Below are positions 56,724 through 64,000 of a stretch of 64,000 bases of DNA, one piece after another. Location of the stretch: positions 62,001 to 126,000 of the forward strand of contig JAUCZB010000001.1 in the NCBI GenBank assembly GCA_030373325.1, read 5' to 3'. The translations under genes and the position numbers were made by a program. A model generated the notes under the pieces. That model was not told the DNA's origin and did not search any database. It worked only from the letters and a program-made list of their open reading frames with translations. Origin of the DNA: Cyanobium sp. CZS25K (GTDB lineage Bacteria > Cyanobacteriota > Cyanobacteriia > PCC-6307 > Cyanobiaceae). Position 1 is the stretch's first letter, and each line of letters opens with the position of its first letter.

Positions 56724-56745
56724 CCCTCCGCCCGCGGCTTGTTGC

Positions 56746-57165
56746 TTAGTCCGTTGCCTCCAGGCGGCGCACGGCCCGCGCCAGGGAGGGGGCCAGCCCG
56801 CGCCGCTCCCGGAGCCTGGGGCTCCAGATCCGGCCGCTCCGGAGTTCCTCCAGGTCCGCCAGCACCATGTCCTGCCCTTCGTGCAGCTCCAGTGCCGCCA
56901 GGGGAACCGTGAGCGAGCCCAGGAAGTAGTGGGCGCTGAGCTGGGCATCGTGGTGCTCGAACCACAACGGCAGCGCGGGCGCCTCCCAGCCGATCTCCTC
57001 CCGCAGTTCGCGCCGCATCGCCTGGCCGGGCTGCTCCCCCGGATCGAGGTGGCCGCCGAACAGGCCCCAGCAGCCCGGATGGACGATGCCCTCGATGTCG
57101 TCACGGAGCTGCAGCAGCCACCGGCCTTGCCGCTCCAGCATGGCCAGGGCCACCGCGAAGGTCAT
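56746..57165 (-). CDS. Nudix hydrolase
   Basis: The 139-residue protein carries the complete Nudix box GGHLDPGEQPGQAMRRELRE followed by EIGW, matching GX5EX7REUXEEXGU. It hydrolyses a nucleoside diphosphate derivative; the length and FGGHLDPGE context resemble 8-oxo-dGTPase or nucleotide-sugar types, without certainty. The frame is open upstream as a shadow of the divergent gene; the ATG at 57165 fits the fold start (TFAVALAMLERQGRWLLQLR). Confidence 0.87.
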   Translation of the reverse strand: MTFAVALAMLERQGRWLLQLRDDIEGIVHPGCWGLFGGHLDPGEQPGQAMRRELREEIGWEAPALPLWFEHHDAQLSAHYFLGSLTVPLAALELHEGQDMVLADLEELRSGRIWSPRLRERRGLAPSLARAVRRLEATD

Positions 57166-57247
57166 GGGTGGGAGGGCGCCATGGAGGGACGGGGGAGGTT
57201 GTTTGAGGGATTCTGGCCAGGCGCGTCGCCATTCCGCCCCTACCTTC

Positions 57248-57950
57248 ATGGAGAACACCCAGGCGTACCGGCTCACCGTTGACCGAGATCCCCAGCCTGT
57301 GAACACCCCCGACCTCGTCTTTCTCCTGCTGCGTGCTGCGACGTCGCTGCTGTGTCTGCTGGCCCTTGGCGTGTTCGCCCTCGAGGACGGGATCAGCGAG
57401 GTGCTTGGTCGTCCGGGCGAGCCGCTCCGCTGGCGCCGCTGGGTGTGGGTGCTGCTGGACCTGGCGATTCCGGCCCAGTTGCTTGCCGCGCTGGCCACCC
57501 TGCGCCAGCGCGACCTGCTGGAGGCCGAGCTGGCCGCGGCGGTGCGGCACGACCCGCTCACCGGCCTGCCCAACCGCACGGGTTTCGCCGAGACCGCCAC
57601 CGCGGCCCTCGCCGCCGCCGCCCGCGAGGGCCTGCCGGTGGCGGGAGCCATGCTCGACATCGACCATTTCAAGGCGATCAACGACGGCTGGGGCCATGGG
57701 GCCGGCGACGCGGTGCTCTGCGGTGTGGCCACGGCCATGCGCGGCGTGCTGCGCCCCGGCGATGTGCTGGCGCGGGTGGGCGGCGAGGGTGCCGCACCCG
57801 GGTGCACCGGAGCGGCGCCTCACCCTCTCCGCTGGTCTGGCGCCGGTGGAGGGGCTGGGCCTGGCCGCGCTGGAGAGCGGGCTGCTCGCCGCCGATGCCG
57901 CGCTCTATGCCGCCAAGGCCGCCGGGCGGAACCGGGTGGTTGTCGGCTGA
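57248..57950 (+). pseudogene. Diguanylate cyclase with deleted active site
   Basis: The 5' part encodes two N-terminal helices and the first half of a GGDEF domain (HDPLTGLPNRTGFAET, MLDIDHFKAINDGWGHGAGD). It reaches ARVGGEG, where GGEEF should be, then breaks. The domain end (LTLSAGLAPVEG, then ADAALYAAKAAGRNRVVV) continues in another frame. About 50 residues including the catalytic loop are missing, so cyclase activity is lost. It diverges from the Nudix gene. Confidence 0.8.
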
Positions 57951-57971
57951 GGGACGTCCTGGAGAGCGATC

Positions 57972-58790
57972 TCAGTCGGGGTCGGGATCCTGGTGGCGGG
58001 CGCTGATGGCGGCCATTTCGCCGGTGTGGCGTTCGATCGCCGCCACGCAGTCCCGGTCGAGCTTGCCGGCGGGCTGGTGAAGGCGTCAAGCACGCCGGCC
58101 ACAGCCATGATCCGTGCCTCGCGCGGGATCTGCTCGCCCACGCTGGCTCGCAGCACGTGGGAATCGGCCAGCGCCTCCAGGGCGAACTCCCCCAGGATCT
58201 TGTCGATGATGGCCAGGCCGAGCTCCACGTGGGTCTCCATCAGCTGGCGTTCCTCGGGGTCCAGCTTTCCCGGCTAGAGCAGGATCCGATCGGGAATGCC
58301 GATCTTGCCGATGTCGTGCAGGGGCGCGAACAGAAAGACGTGCTCGATGTACTCGTCGTTGAGGCCATGATCGAGCGAACGGCGCTGAGCTCGTTCGAGA
58401 TCGTCATGTTGATCAGCCGGGAGAACAGCGCCAGGTTCCGCTGCACCATCGGCGTGAAGGCGGCGAGCTGGCAGGGGTCGTAGAAGAGGAGGCCGATGAA
58501 GTGGCCCTGGTCCGTGAGCGGCACGTTGAGAGAGGAGCGGTAGCCTTGCTCCAGCAGCCAGTTGGAGTGAGGGCTGTTCGGCCGGACCACGGCCTTGATG
58601 TCGTCGATCACCCGTGGCGTGCCGCTGGCGGCGATTGCACCGAGGGAGGCGCTCGCCTTCAGGGGGAATTCGTAGCTCTGGATCGCCACCCCACTGCGCG
58701 TGCTGTTCACGAAGGTCTTGAGCCGATCGCTGGCGTCGTCGTACAGCACGCAGGCGATGCGTTCGATTCCCGTTACGTGGCCCAGGCCCT
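57972..58790 (-). pseudogene. GAF/HD-GYP phosphodiesterase remnant
   Basis: Reading leftwards from 58790, the pieces are a GAF domain (GIERIACVLYDDASDRLKTF, then LLEQGYRSSLNVPLTDQGHF), a frameshift near 58366, then LFAPLHDIGKIGIPDRILL, a TAG stop at 58274-58276, PGKLDPEERQLMETHVELG, and GEQIPREARIMAVA. The GYP motif itself has been deleted. A further frame change gives the natural end DCVAAIERHTGEMAAISARH. The 5' part is replaced by an antitoxin fragment on the other strand. Both c-di-GMP degradation and regulation are lost. Confidence 0.8.
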
Positions 58791-58959
58791 GGAAGGGGAG
58801 GAGGTGGTGATCGCCAAGGCGGGACGGCCGTTGGTGCGGCTGGTGCCGGTGCAAGCGGCGCCCGAAGCCCGCCGCGGCGGCTTCCTGGGCGGCTCTGCGG
58901 TGCTGAGGGCGGATCTGAAGGCCGATTTTTTCGCCGAGATCGACCGCCTTTTCAGCTGA
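58788..58959 (+). pseudogene. Phd/YefM-type antitoxin C-terminal fragment
   Basis: ALEGEEVVIAKAGRPLVRLV, then GGFLGG, matches the end of Phd/YefM antitoxins that partner PIN toxins. The DNA-binding N-terminus is missing and the frame runs into antisense HD-GYP sequence. It is followed after 10 bases by a PIN toxin fragment. Confidence 0.65.
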
Positions 58960-58969
58960 TCCGCTCGAC

Positions 58970-59167
58970 GTGACCCGCACCGAACCCTTGCCCCAGCCCC
59001 TTCTGCTCGACACCCAGCTGCTGCTCTGGTGGGCCATTGAACCGGGTCGGCTGCCGCCCGGGATGGCAAGCCTGCTGGTGGTGCAGGCCCAGCTGGAGGG
59101 TCTGCGATTGCTCAGCGCTGATCGCGCTCTCGTGGCCTACGGAGAGCATGTGCAGGCCACGGGGTGA
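58970..59167 (+). pseudogene. VapC-like PIN toxin, internally deleted
   Basis: The 65-residue frame joins the PIN N-terminus (LLLDTQLLLWWAIEPGRLPP with the first acidic residue) directly to the PIN C-terminus (AQLEGLRLLSADRALVAYG). The middle, with two of the catalytic acids, is absent; intact toxins have about 125-135 residues. It is probably a harmless relic of a VapBC pair. Confidence 0.7.
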
Positions 59168-59384
59168 TCAGCTCGAGGCCGCTGGTGGCCTGATGGGGCT
59201 GGGAGTCCCACAAAGCCTGGAGCTGGGGCAGGAGATCGCGCACGGCCTGCCGGGGAACCAGCTCAGCGATGGCTTTGCCGCGGCGGGTGATCACCACCGG
59301 CTGGCCTTGCTCTACCGCGTCGAGCAGGCTCGACAGCTGGGCCTTGGCCTCCGCCACCGTGACCTGTCGCATGGTGTTGGTCAT
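59112..59384 (-). CDS. Phd/YefM-family antitoxin, orphan
   Basis: From the Met at 59384 the 90-residue protein reads MRQVTVAEAKAQLSSLLDAV followed by QPVVITRRGKAIAELVP, the standard Phd/YefM DNA-binding N-terminus. No toxin follows on the same strand; its 3' end overlaps the PIN relic on the other strand, and the last residues (RRPRERDQR) look unlike a normal antitoxin tail. It may persist as a solitary repressor. Confidence 0.7.
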   Translation of the reverse strand: MTNTMRQVTVAEAKAQLSSLLDAVEQGQPVVITRRGKAIAELVPRQAVRDLLPQLQALWDSQPHQATSGLELITPWPAHALRRPRERDQR

Positions 59385-59434
59385 CGAGATGACCAATTTT
59401 AGGGCGGCTCGTGGCGCCATGGCCCCTCCCCCAA

Positions 59435-59506
<72 letters not shown>

Positions 59507-59581
59507 GATGGAGCCATTGTGGCGGAAGGGGCGCCGCGCACCGGCGGCCGGTACCTTGCCGGCAGTGTCCGGACCCCGGCC

Positions 59582-60121
59582 ATGGCCAGCGGCCGCAGTC
59601 ACGATCGCGCCACCCGGTGGCTGGCCCTGCCCTTCGCCCTGCTGTGGTGGCCGGGGCTGGGGCCGATGGGCGTGGCCGTCGCCGCCGGGGCGTTTCTGGT
59701 CGGTGGCCTCTGGCTCTCCCCCGACCTCGACACCCGCTCCAACGCCACCCGCCGCTGGGGCCCCCTGCGGCTGCTCTGGTGGCCCTATCGGCGGCTGCTC
59801 AGCCACCGCTCCCTGTTCTCCCACAGTCCCCTGCTTGGCACCAGCCTGCGGCTCCTGTGGCTGGGGTCATTGGTGCTGGCGGCTAGTGCCGCCCTCGGGC
59901 CCCTGGGCGCCCCGCCGCCAGGCGACGTGTTGCAGGGGGGACTGGAGCTCTGGCGCGCCCAGCGGCCCCTGCTGCTGACGGCCTTCACGGGCCTGGAGGC
60001 CAGTAGCTGGCTGCATCTGCTCCAGGACGGCGATCCCATCCCGCGTCTGCCGCGCCCCCTGCGAGCCCTGCTGTCTCAGCGCCGTCGCCTCAGCAGCAGG
60101 AGCCGCTGGTGGCGGCATTAG
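59582..60121 (+). CDS. Putative metal-binding membrane protein (DUF2227)
   Basis: The 179-residue protein has SGRSHDRATRWLALPFALLW at its start, LWLSPDLDTRSNATRRWGPL, the His-rich SHRSLFSHSPLLGTSLRLLW and a C-terminal SSWLHLLQDGDPIPR. His/Asp clusters next to helices are the DUF2227 hallmark and suggest metal binding in the membrane. I start at the ATG at 59582. Its last 50 codons recur at 62178-62361. Confidence 0.78.
   Translation: MASGRSHDRATRWLALPFALLWWPGLGPMGVAVAAGAFLVGGLWLSPDLDTRSNATRRWGPLRLLWWPYRRLLSHRSLFSHSPLLGTSLRLLWLGSLVLAASAALGPLGAPPPGDVLQGGLELWRAQRPLLLTAFTGLEASSWLHLLQDGDPIPRLPRPLRALLSQRRRLSSRSRWWRH
59972..60118 (+). repeat. Left copy of a ~150-bp imperfect direct repeat
   Basis: This copy is the 3' end of the DUF2227 gene. 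It matches 62182-62331 with identical runs such as the GCGAGCCCTGCTGTCTCAGC segment. The two copies bracket the secreted-protein cassette. Confidence 0.75.
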
Positions 60122-60296
60122 CGGCCCTGGCCTGTCTCGATGAGGTGGTAGCGGCCCACGAGGGAGATCGGCGAAATCCGACGCGACGCCCAAGCCTTCA
60201 AAGTGCGGCACTGGATCGTGCCGAGGGCCTCGGGTACGCATAGAACGGCGGGGAACCTGCAATCGGCCGACGAAACCTGAAACTTTCCCAGTGAAT

Positions 60297-61064
60297 TCAG
60301 TCTATGGAGGCCACAAATGGTCTGAGCAAGATCGGGTCTGAGGAACCCGAGGGTGTCGGGAGACCTGATCCAGGTAAGGAGGGCAGTACCGGCGGGGGTG
60401 GCGGCGGCCAGCCAGTCGCCACGTTCCCGCGATTGTCCGGTTTCAATTCGCCCAGGGTGGTGAGTGGGATCACCTCCCGCTGAGGCCTGTTCGCCTTGAA
60501 GGGCTGGCGAAGCCGGTCGGTGCCTGAAAGGCGTACATCACCAAGTCGCTTGGCCTCCCCGAGACCGTTAGGGAGGGGTTGGTCCTTCGGATTCAGGATG
60601 GGCTGGTACAGCCTGAGGACGACCTCGCGATACTGCGCTTCGGTGATCAGATTTTCATCCAGAAGTTCCCTCAAGTTATCCAGTCTGGCTCGAATTTGTG
60701 CGTCCTTGAGCAAGGCATTGCAATCGAACGTTTGACTGGTCCCGGCCAGAGGTACGTGCACACTCACTAGGCCCATCAGTGAGCTTTGGTTGGCAACGGA
60801 CCGGTCAAACACGGTTGCATTGGATCCCCATTGATCGGGGTAGGCACCCATCGCCACTGATAGGGAGGGTACCGACCCTCCGTCGGAGGAACAACGCAGG
60901 CCATTCCCCATATCAATCGTTACCCGCGAGCGGGACATGGAGTGCTGGGTTGGATTCAGATAAATCTGGGATCTTGCGTTGCGGGGTTCCCCGATCAGCG
61001 CGACGAGGGCTGCCAAGCAGAGCAGATGCGCAGCAGCAACGTGTCTTGCAGGGTGAGAGTGCAT
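60297..61064 (-). CDS. Secreted protein of the pilus-like cassette
   Basis: The 255-residue protein has an N-terminal signal peptide-like segment (HLLCLAALVALIGEPRNARS), a conserved-looking extracellular part with two cysteines (GNGLRCSSDGG and TFDCNALL), a helical SHOCT-like stretch (LRELLDENLITEAQYREVVL), and a Pro-rich tail. It overlaps the chaperone-like gene upstream by 70 bases in another frame. I do not recognise the family; position suggests a surface or assembly partner. Confidence 0.6.
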   Translation of the reverse strand: MHSHPARHVAAAHLLCLAALVALIGEPRNARSQIYLNPTQHSMSRSRVTIDMGNGLRCSSDGGSVPSLSVAMGAYPDQWGSNATVFDRSVANQSSLMGLVSVHVPLAGTSQTFDCNALLKDAQIRARLDNLRELLDENLITEAQYREVVLRLYQPILNPKDQPLPNGLGEAKRLGDVRLSGTDRLRQPFKANRPQREVIPLTTLGELKPDNRGNVATGWPPPPPPVLPSLPGSGLPTPSGSSDPILLRPFVASID

Positions 61065-61423
61065 AGGTAGAAGGGCTGGGTCTGGTCAAGGACTTGATAG
61101 CTGACGTTGCGTGTCGCGTTACTACGCACACGAGCCCCATGGGGCCTGAACTTGATCAGATTCTCCTGCACTTCCGCCGGGAAGGGCTCCAGCGCTGCCG
61201 TAGGTGCCCCATCAACGATGCGAACAGGAAAGGCATTCACCTCCACTTGAATCGATCGTTGGGATCGGTTGGAAATCTGAACAATCCCTTTCGGCTCATT
61301 CAGACGCATGGGTGATAGTGAGAAGGCCTTGGCTTCCCGTGAGCTGGAAACAAAGGATAAGGAGATCAGGGCTGACGTGAGCAAGCCCATGGACGGGTGG
61401 CAGAAGCTCCCTGTGGGTGACAT
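60995..61423 (-). CDS. PapD-like periplasmic chaperone domain protein
   Basis: The 142-residue protein has a hydrophobic leader, then FSLSPMRLNEPKGIVQISNR, QVEVNAFPVRI and ENLIKFRPHGARVRSNATRN, the order of strands in the N-terminal domain of fimbrial chaperones (the FRP/R pattern binds subunits). The second Ig domain of PapD/FimC is missing, so it is a shortened form or truncated. It lies 8 bases after the pilin-like gene. Confidence 0.6.
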   Translation of the reverse strand: MSPTGSFCHPSMGLLTSALISLSFVSSSREAKAFSLSPMRLNEPKGIVQISNRSQRSIQVEVNAFPVRIVDGAPTAALEPFPAEVQENLIKFRPHGARVRSNATRNVSYQVLDQTQPFYLCTLTLQDTLLLRICSAWQPSSR

Positions 61424-61431
61424 GGACGGTG

Positions 61432-61992
61432 TTATTCGTTGCAGGTGATCACTGCGGTCGCGGAATAGGTACCATTAGTGAAGCCACCGGAAGGACTCGT
61501 AAACCGAACGTTGAGATCGGTGGAGATGCTCCCATCGGCACCCAGGTTTTGAGTGGATGTGCCTCCGTAGGCCTGTCCTGACAGCGCCAACTGTGATGTG
61601 GCTGGTGATGTTGGGCCGCTCAACACCGGGGTGGACGCGAAGAGGAATCCGGAAGGCCCCATGTTGCTTGCGACGGTAATCCTCGCGGGTGTGGGATTTC
61701 CCAGCCATTCGCCAGTAAAATTCGCGCTCGAAGAGCTGATCATCTGCCGATTGCTTGCCGCAGCGAGTTCGCCATCGGTTGCCGTCATCGTACAAATGGA
61801 GGAGATGACACCGGCCCGATAATTGACGGTGTTAGGACCACTGACACGAGTCTGGGCGTTTGCAACAGCTGCGGCACTCATTGAGGCCAGCAGCAAGAAA
61901 GGAAGCAGCAAAGGGCGAATGCCGAAGCAACGGTTCGGATTCAGGGTTCGTGAATGGCTAGGCATTGCTTTTAGGTGGGTTATGGAATGCAA
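61432..61992 (-). CDS. Secreted pilin-like (SCPU-like) protein
   Basis: The 186-residue protein has a signal peptide (LLLPFLLLASMSAAAVANAQ) and a beta-rich mature part with one early cysteine (VISSICTMTA) and one near the end, closing NGTYSATAVITCNE. The NGTYSA-V-V-C ending is typical of spore-coat-U/Csu-type fimbrial subunits. It is the first gene of a three-gene unit with a chaperone-like and another secreted protein; no usher gene is present. Confidence 0.62.
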   Translation of the reverse strand: MHSITHLKAMPSHSRTLNPNRCFGIRPLLLPFLLLASMSAAAVANAQTRVSGPNTVNYRAGVISSICTMTATDGELAAASNRQMISSSSANFTGEWLGNPTPARITVASNMGPSGFLFASTPVLSGPTSPATSQLALSGQAYGGTSTQNLGADGSISTDLNVRFTSPSGGFTNGTYSATAVITCNE

Positions 61993-62177
61993 TCACCAGA
62001 TCATCGTCGCTACCCGACTTAAAATCGTCTGGACGAATAACTAATGACTTCTTTCCACTTTGTTTTTCCTTATCAGGTTACGCAGTAGGAGTTTTTCCGC
62101 AAGGATGTGCGGTTGGAGAACTGGCCTCTGGTTCCCGGTGGGAGGCCGCCTGTCACCGAATGCCCCTGCCGGACCCG

Positions 62178-62361
62178 GCTGCTGACCACCTTCATGGGTC
62201 TGTCTGACAGCAACTGGCTGCAACTTTTACAGGACGGCGATCCGATCCCGCGGCTGCCGCGGCCCCTGCGAGCCCTGCTGTCTCAGCGTCGCCTGCTCAG
62301 CAGCAGGAGCCGCTGGTGGCGGCGGCGGTGGCCGCTTGGAGCGCGGGCCCGTCGGCGTTAG
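62178..62361 (+). pseudogene. Truncated second copy of the DUF2227 gene 3' end
   Basis: The frame reads LQLLQDGDPIPRLPRPLRAL and SSRSRWW, matching the last 50 residues of the DUF2227 protein at 59582-60121, but the rest of the gene is absent and the preceding sequence is unrelated. Its end overlaps the 3' end of the arsM-like gene on the other strand. Confidence 0.78.
62182..62331 (+). repeat. Right copy of the ~150-bp imperfect direct repeat
   Basis: This copy matches 59972-60118 and contains both the DUF2227 tail and, on the other strand, the last codons of the arsM-like gene (SGSCC). The minus strand of the left copy also spells SGSCC before a stop. Confidence 0.75.
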
Positions 62362-63394
62362 GGGCGAGCGTGGCCTCAAATGGAATGGTGCTGCCGCAGC
62401 CCTCGAATAGGCCGAAGTGGCGGCTGAAATCGCCGATGAAGTCGAAGTGGGGCGCCAGCCGGCTTTCAGCCAGCATGCGGAAAGTGTTGCCACACACCGG
62501 AAACACCCGGCCCGTCTCGATGTGGTGGTGCTTGTCGAAGGCCAGGGCGTCAGGGTGGCCGGCGATGCTGCCGCGGTAGATCACCGCCTGGCCGTGGTCT
62601 TCGCAGGCGTCTTCCAGGGCCTCGATGTGGAACAGGCGGTAGGTGGCGGAGAAGAAGCGGATCGCGCCGGTGCGCCCGGCCAGCTCCGGGTCGGTGATCT
62701 CCAGGGGGCGGTCGTCCACCAGGCGGGCATCGGCGAAGCCGGCGCGGCGGGCCAGCCGCAGGAAGTCGTTCCAGTAGAGGGCGCCGCTGAGGCATTCGCC
62801 GTGCAGCACCGGGTCGTGGCGCAGGGCTTCGGGCACGCGCCGGTCGGCGTAGACGTCGGCGAAGAAGAACTCGCCGCCGGGCTTGAGCAGCCGCCGCACC
62901 CCGTTCAGCACCGCCAGCTTGTCGGGCGAGAGGTTGACCACGCAGTTGGAGATGACCAGATCGAAGCTGCCGGGCTCCAGGGGCAGGGCCTCCAGCTGCT
63001 CGATGCGGCCCTCCAGGAAGCGCACATTGGCGTAGCCGAACGTCTCGGCGTGGTGCTGGCTGTGGCGCCGGGCCACCTCCAGCTGCTCCGGCGTCATGTC
63101 GACGCCCACCACCTCACCGCCGGCCCCCACCAGCTGGGCCAGCAGGTACACATCGCGGCCGCTGCCGCAGCCCAGGTCGAGCACCCGCAGGCCTTCCAGC
63201 AGCGGCGGCACCACCAGGCCGCAGCCGTAGTAGCGGCTCAGCACCTCGGGGTGCAGGCGGGCCAGCAGGGGCCGCAGGGGCGCCGGCACGCTGCTGGCAT
63301 CACAGCAGGCGTTGGTGCGCAGGTCGGCGCTGCTGCTGAGGGTGGAGCCGTAGTACTCCTGAACGCTGCGCTGCAGATCGGTGGCGCTGGTCAT
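62297..63394 (-). CDS. arsM: ArsM-like arsenite S-adenosylmethyltransferase
   Basis: ArsM methylates trivalent arsenic with SAM in the cytosol. From the ATG at 63394 the 365-residue protein has the SAM motif VLDLGCGSGRDVYLLAQLV and GVDMTPEQLEVA, and the arsenic-binding cysteines in TNACCDASS, ISNCVVNLS and GECLSGALY. The C-terminal cysteine cluster (SGSCC) is also common in this family. It lies 56 bases after a flavin disulfide oxidoreductase gene, which may form a metal-handling pair with it. Confidence 0.87.
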   Translation of the reverse strand: MTSATDLQRSVQEYYGSTLSSSADLRTNACCDASSVPAPLRPLLARLHPEVLSRYYGCGLVVPPLLEGLRVLDLGCGSGRDVYLLAQLVGAGGEVVGVDMTPEQLEVARRHSQHHAETFGYANVRFLEGRIEQLEALPLEPGSFDLVISNCVVNLSPDKLAVLNGVRRLLKPGGEFFFADVYADRRVPEALRHDPVLHGECLSGALYWNDFLRLARRAGFADARLVDDRPLEITDPELAGRTGAIRFFSATYRLFHIEALEDACEDHGQAVIYRGSIAGHPDALAFDKHHHIETGRVFPVCGNTFRMLAESRLAPHFDFIGDFSRHFGLFEGCGSTIPFEATLAPNADGPALQAATAAATSGSCC

Positions 63395-63450
63395 GGTGGG
63401 GGTCGGAGGGGGCGGTGGGGATGGGTGGGTGTGTTTCTGTGGCGTTGGGC

Positions 63451-64000
63451 TCAGCCCTGGCGCCGCCAGGCGTGGTAGCGGCGCAGCCAGGGCAGTAGAT
63501 GCTGGGGCACCCGCTGCTTCTTCCAGACACCGGCGGTGGTCTTGTTGGCCTCGGCCAGGGTGGGATAGGCGTGGATCGTCCCGAAGATCTTGCCCAGTCC
63601 CAGGCCCCATTTCATAGCCAGCACGATCTCGGCCAGCAGTTCGCCGGCGTGCTCGCCCACGATCGTGGCGCCGAGGATCCGGTCGCTGCCCGGTGAGGTG
63701 AGTACTTTCACGAACCCCTGCTCGGCACTCTCGACGATGGCGCGATCGAGTTCGTGCAGGGGGAATCGCGTCACCTCCACCGTCACCCCCTGGGCGGCCG
63801 CCTCGGCTTCGGTGAGCCCCACCGTGGCCACCTCCGGTTCGGTGAAGGTGGTGCGTGGGATCACGCGGTTGTCGACCTTGAAGGAGCGAAACTGGCCGAA
63901 CAGGGCATTCACTGCGGCGTACCAGGCCTGGTGGGCGGCGGTGTGGGTGAACTGGAACGGCCCGGCCACATCACCGGCGGCGTAGATGTTGGGGTAGTTG
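63451..64000 (-). CDS. Flavin-dependent pyridine nucleotide-disulfide oxidoreductase, C-terminal part
   Basis: The gene runs off the right edge. The visible part contains NYPNIYAAGDVAGPFQFTHT (FAD-binding aspartate segment) and the dimerisation domain with PRTTFTEPEVATVGLTEAEA and GTIHAYPTLAEANKTTAGVW, where the HAYPT histidine corresponds to the active-site base of glutathione-reductase-type enzymes. It resembles mercuric reductase or dihydrolipoamide dehydrogenase-like proteins; the redox cysteine pair lies outside the window. Confidence 0.85.
   Translation of the reverse strand, partial: NYPNIYAAGDVAGPFQFTHTAAHQAWYAAVNALFGQFRSFKVDNRVIPRTTFTEPEVATVGLTEAEAAAQGVTVEVTRFPLHELDRAIVESAEQGFVKVLTSPGSDRILGATIVGEHAGELLAEIVLAMKWGLGLGKIFGTIHAYPTLAEANKTTAGVWKKQRVPQHLLPWLRRYHAWRRQG

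Overview
The window looks like a chromosome segment of a high-GC picocyanobacterium, most likely a freshwater Cyanobium/Synechococcus-type strain. The evidence is very high-GC coding sequence, ferredoxin-type nitrate and nitrite reductases (NarB, NirA), an NrtP nitrate permease, NtcA-like GTA-N8-TAC boxes, a cyanobacterial TrpD2-like gene beside nirA, and a large stock of IS and group II intron remnants. The genus is inferred from gene content only.

Layout. 1-5.7 kb is scarred: a decayed copy of a GT4 glycosyltransferase, an IS5-type transposase remnant, an intact ABC exporter, an IS66 transposase and an MFS transporter cut short beside it. 5.7-8.1 kb holds two glycosyltransferases. 8.2-13.4 kb encodes type B succinate dehydrogenase (sdhC-sdhA ... 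sdhB), with a PAS-GGDEF-EAL gene lying on the opposite strand between sdhA and sdhB. 13.4-19.7 kb is a minus-strand operon: histidine phosphatase, transketolase-like protein, phosphoketolase, acetate kinase. Together the last two can make acetate and ATP from sugar phosphates.

20-42.3 kb is a nitrate assimilation and cofactor supercluster: narB, nrtP, a TrpD2-like gene and nirA; siroheme genes (CbiX/SirB-like, cobA); molybdate uptake (modA, fused modBC); and molybdenum cofactor genes (moaC, moeA, moaE, moaD, MOSC). Interleaved are a universal stress protein, an osmolyte ABC permease/binding fusion, an amino acid permease, an MpaB-type oxygenase and a DUF924 protein. NarB needs Mo-cofactor and NirA needs siroheme, so the cluster supplies uptake, both reductases and parts of both cofactor pathways.

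42.4-44.5 kb is a graveyard of a group II intron reverse transcriptase, an IS66 fragment and an IS5-type transposase. It borders an AT-richer surface-polysaccharide island at 44.6-54.6 kb with GT-C-like membrane proteins, a GtrA/GtrB-like pair, and a CDP-sugar block (rfbF, decayed rfbG, two-subunit transketolase, SDR epimerase). 55.6-59.4 kb has a SpoIIAA-like protein, a Nudix hydrolase, two inactivated c-di-GMP genes next to each other, and toxin-antitoxin debris. After a tRNA-Val, 59.5-62.4 kb holds a DUF2227 gene whose 3' end recurs about 2.2 kb downstream, bracketing a three-gene secreted/pilus-like cassette. The window ends with an ArsM-like arsenite methyltransferase and the C-terminal part of a flavin disulfide oxidoreductase.
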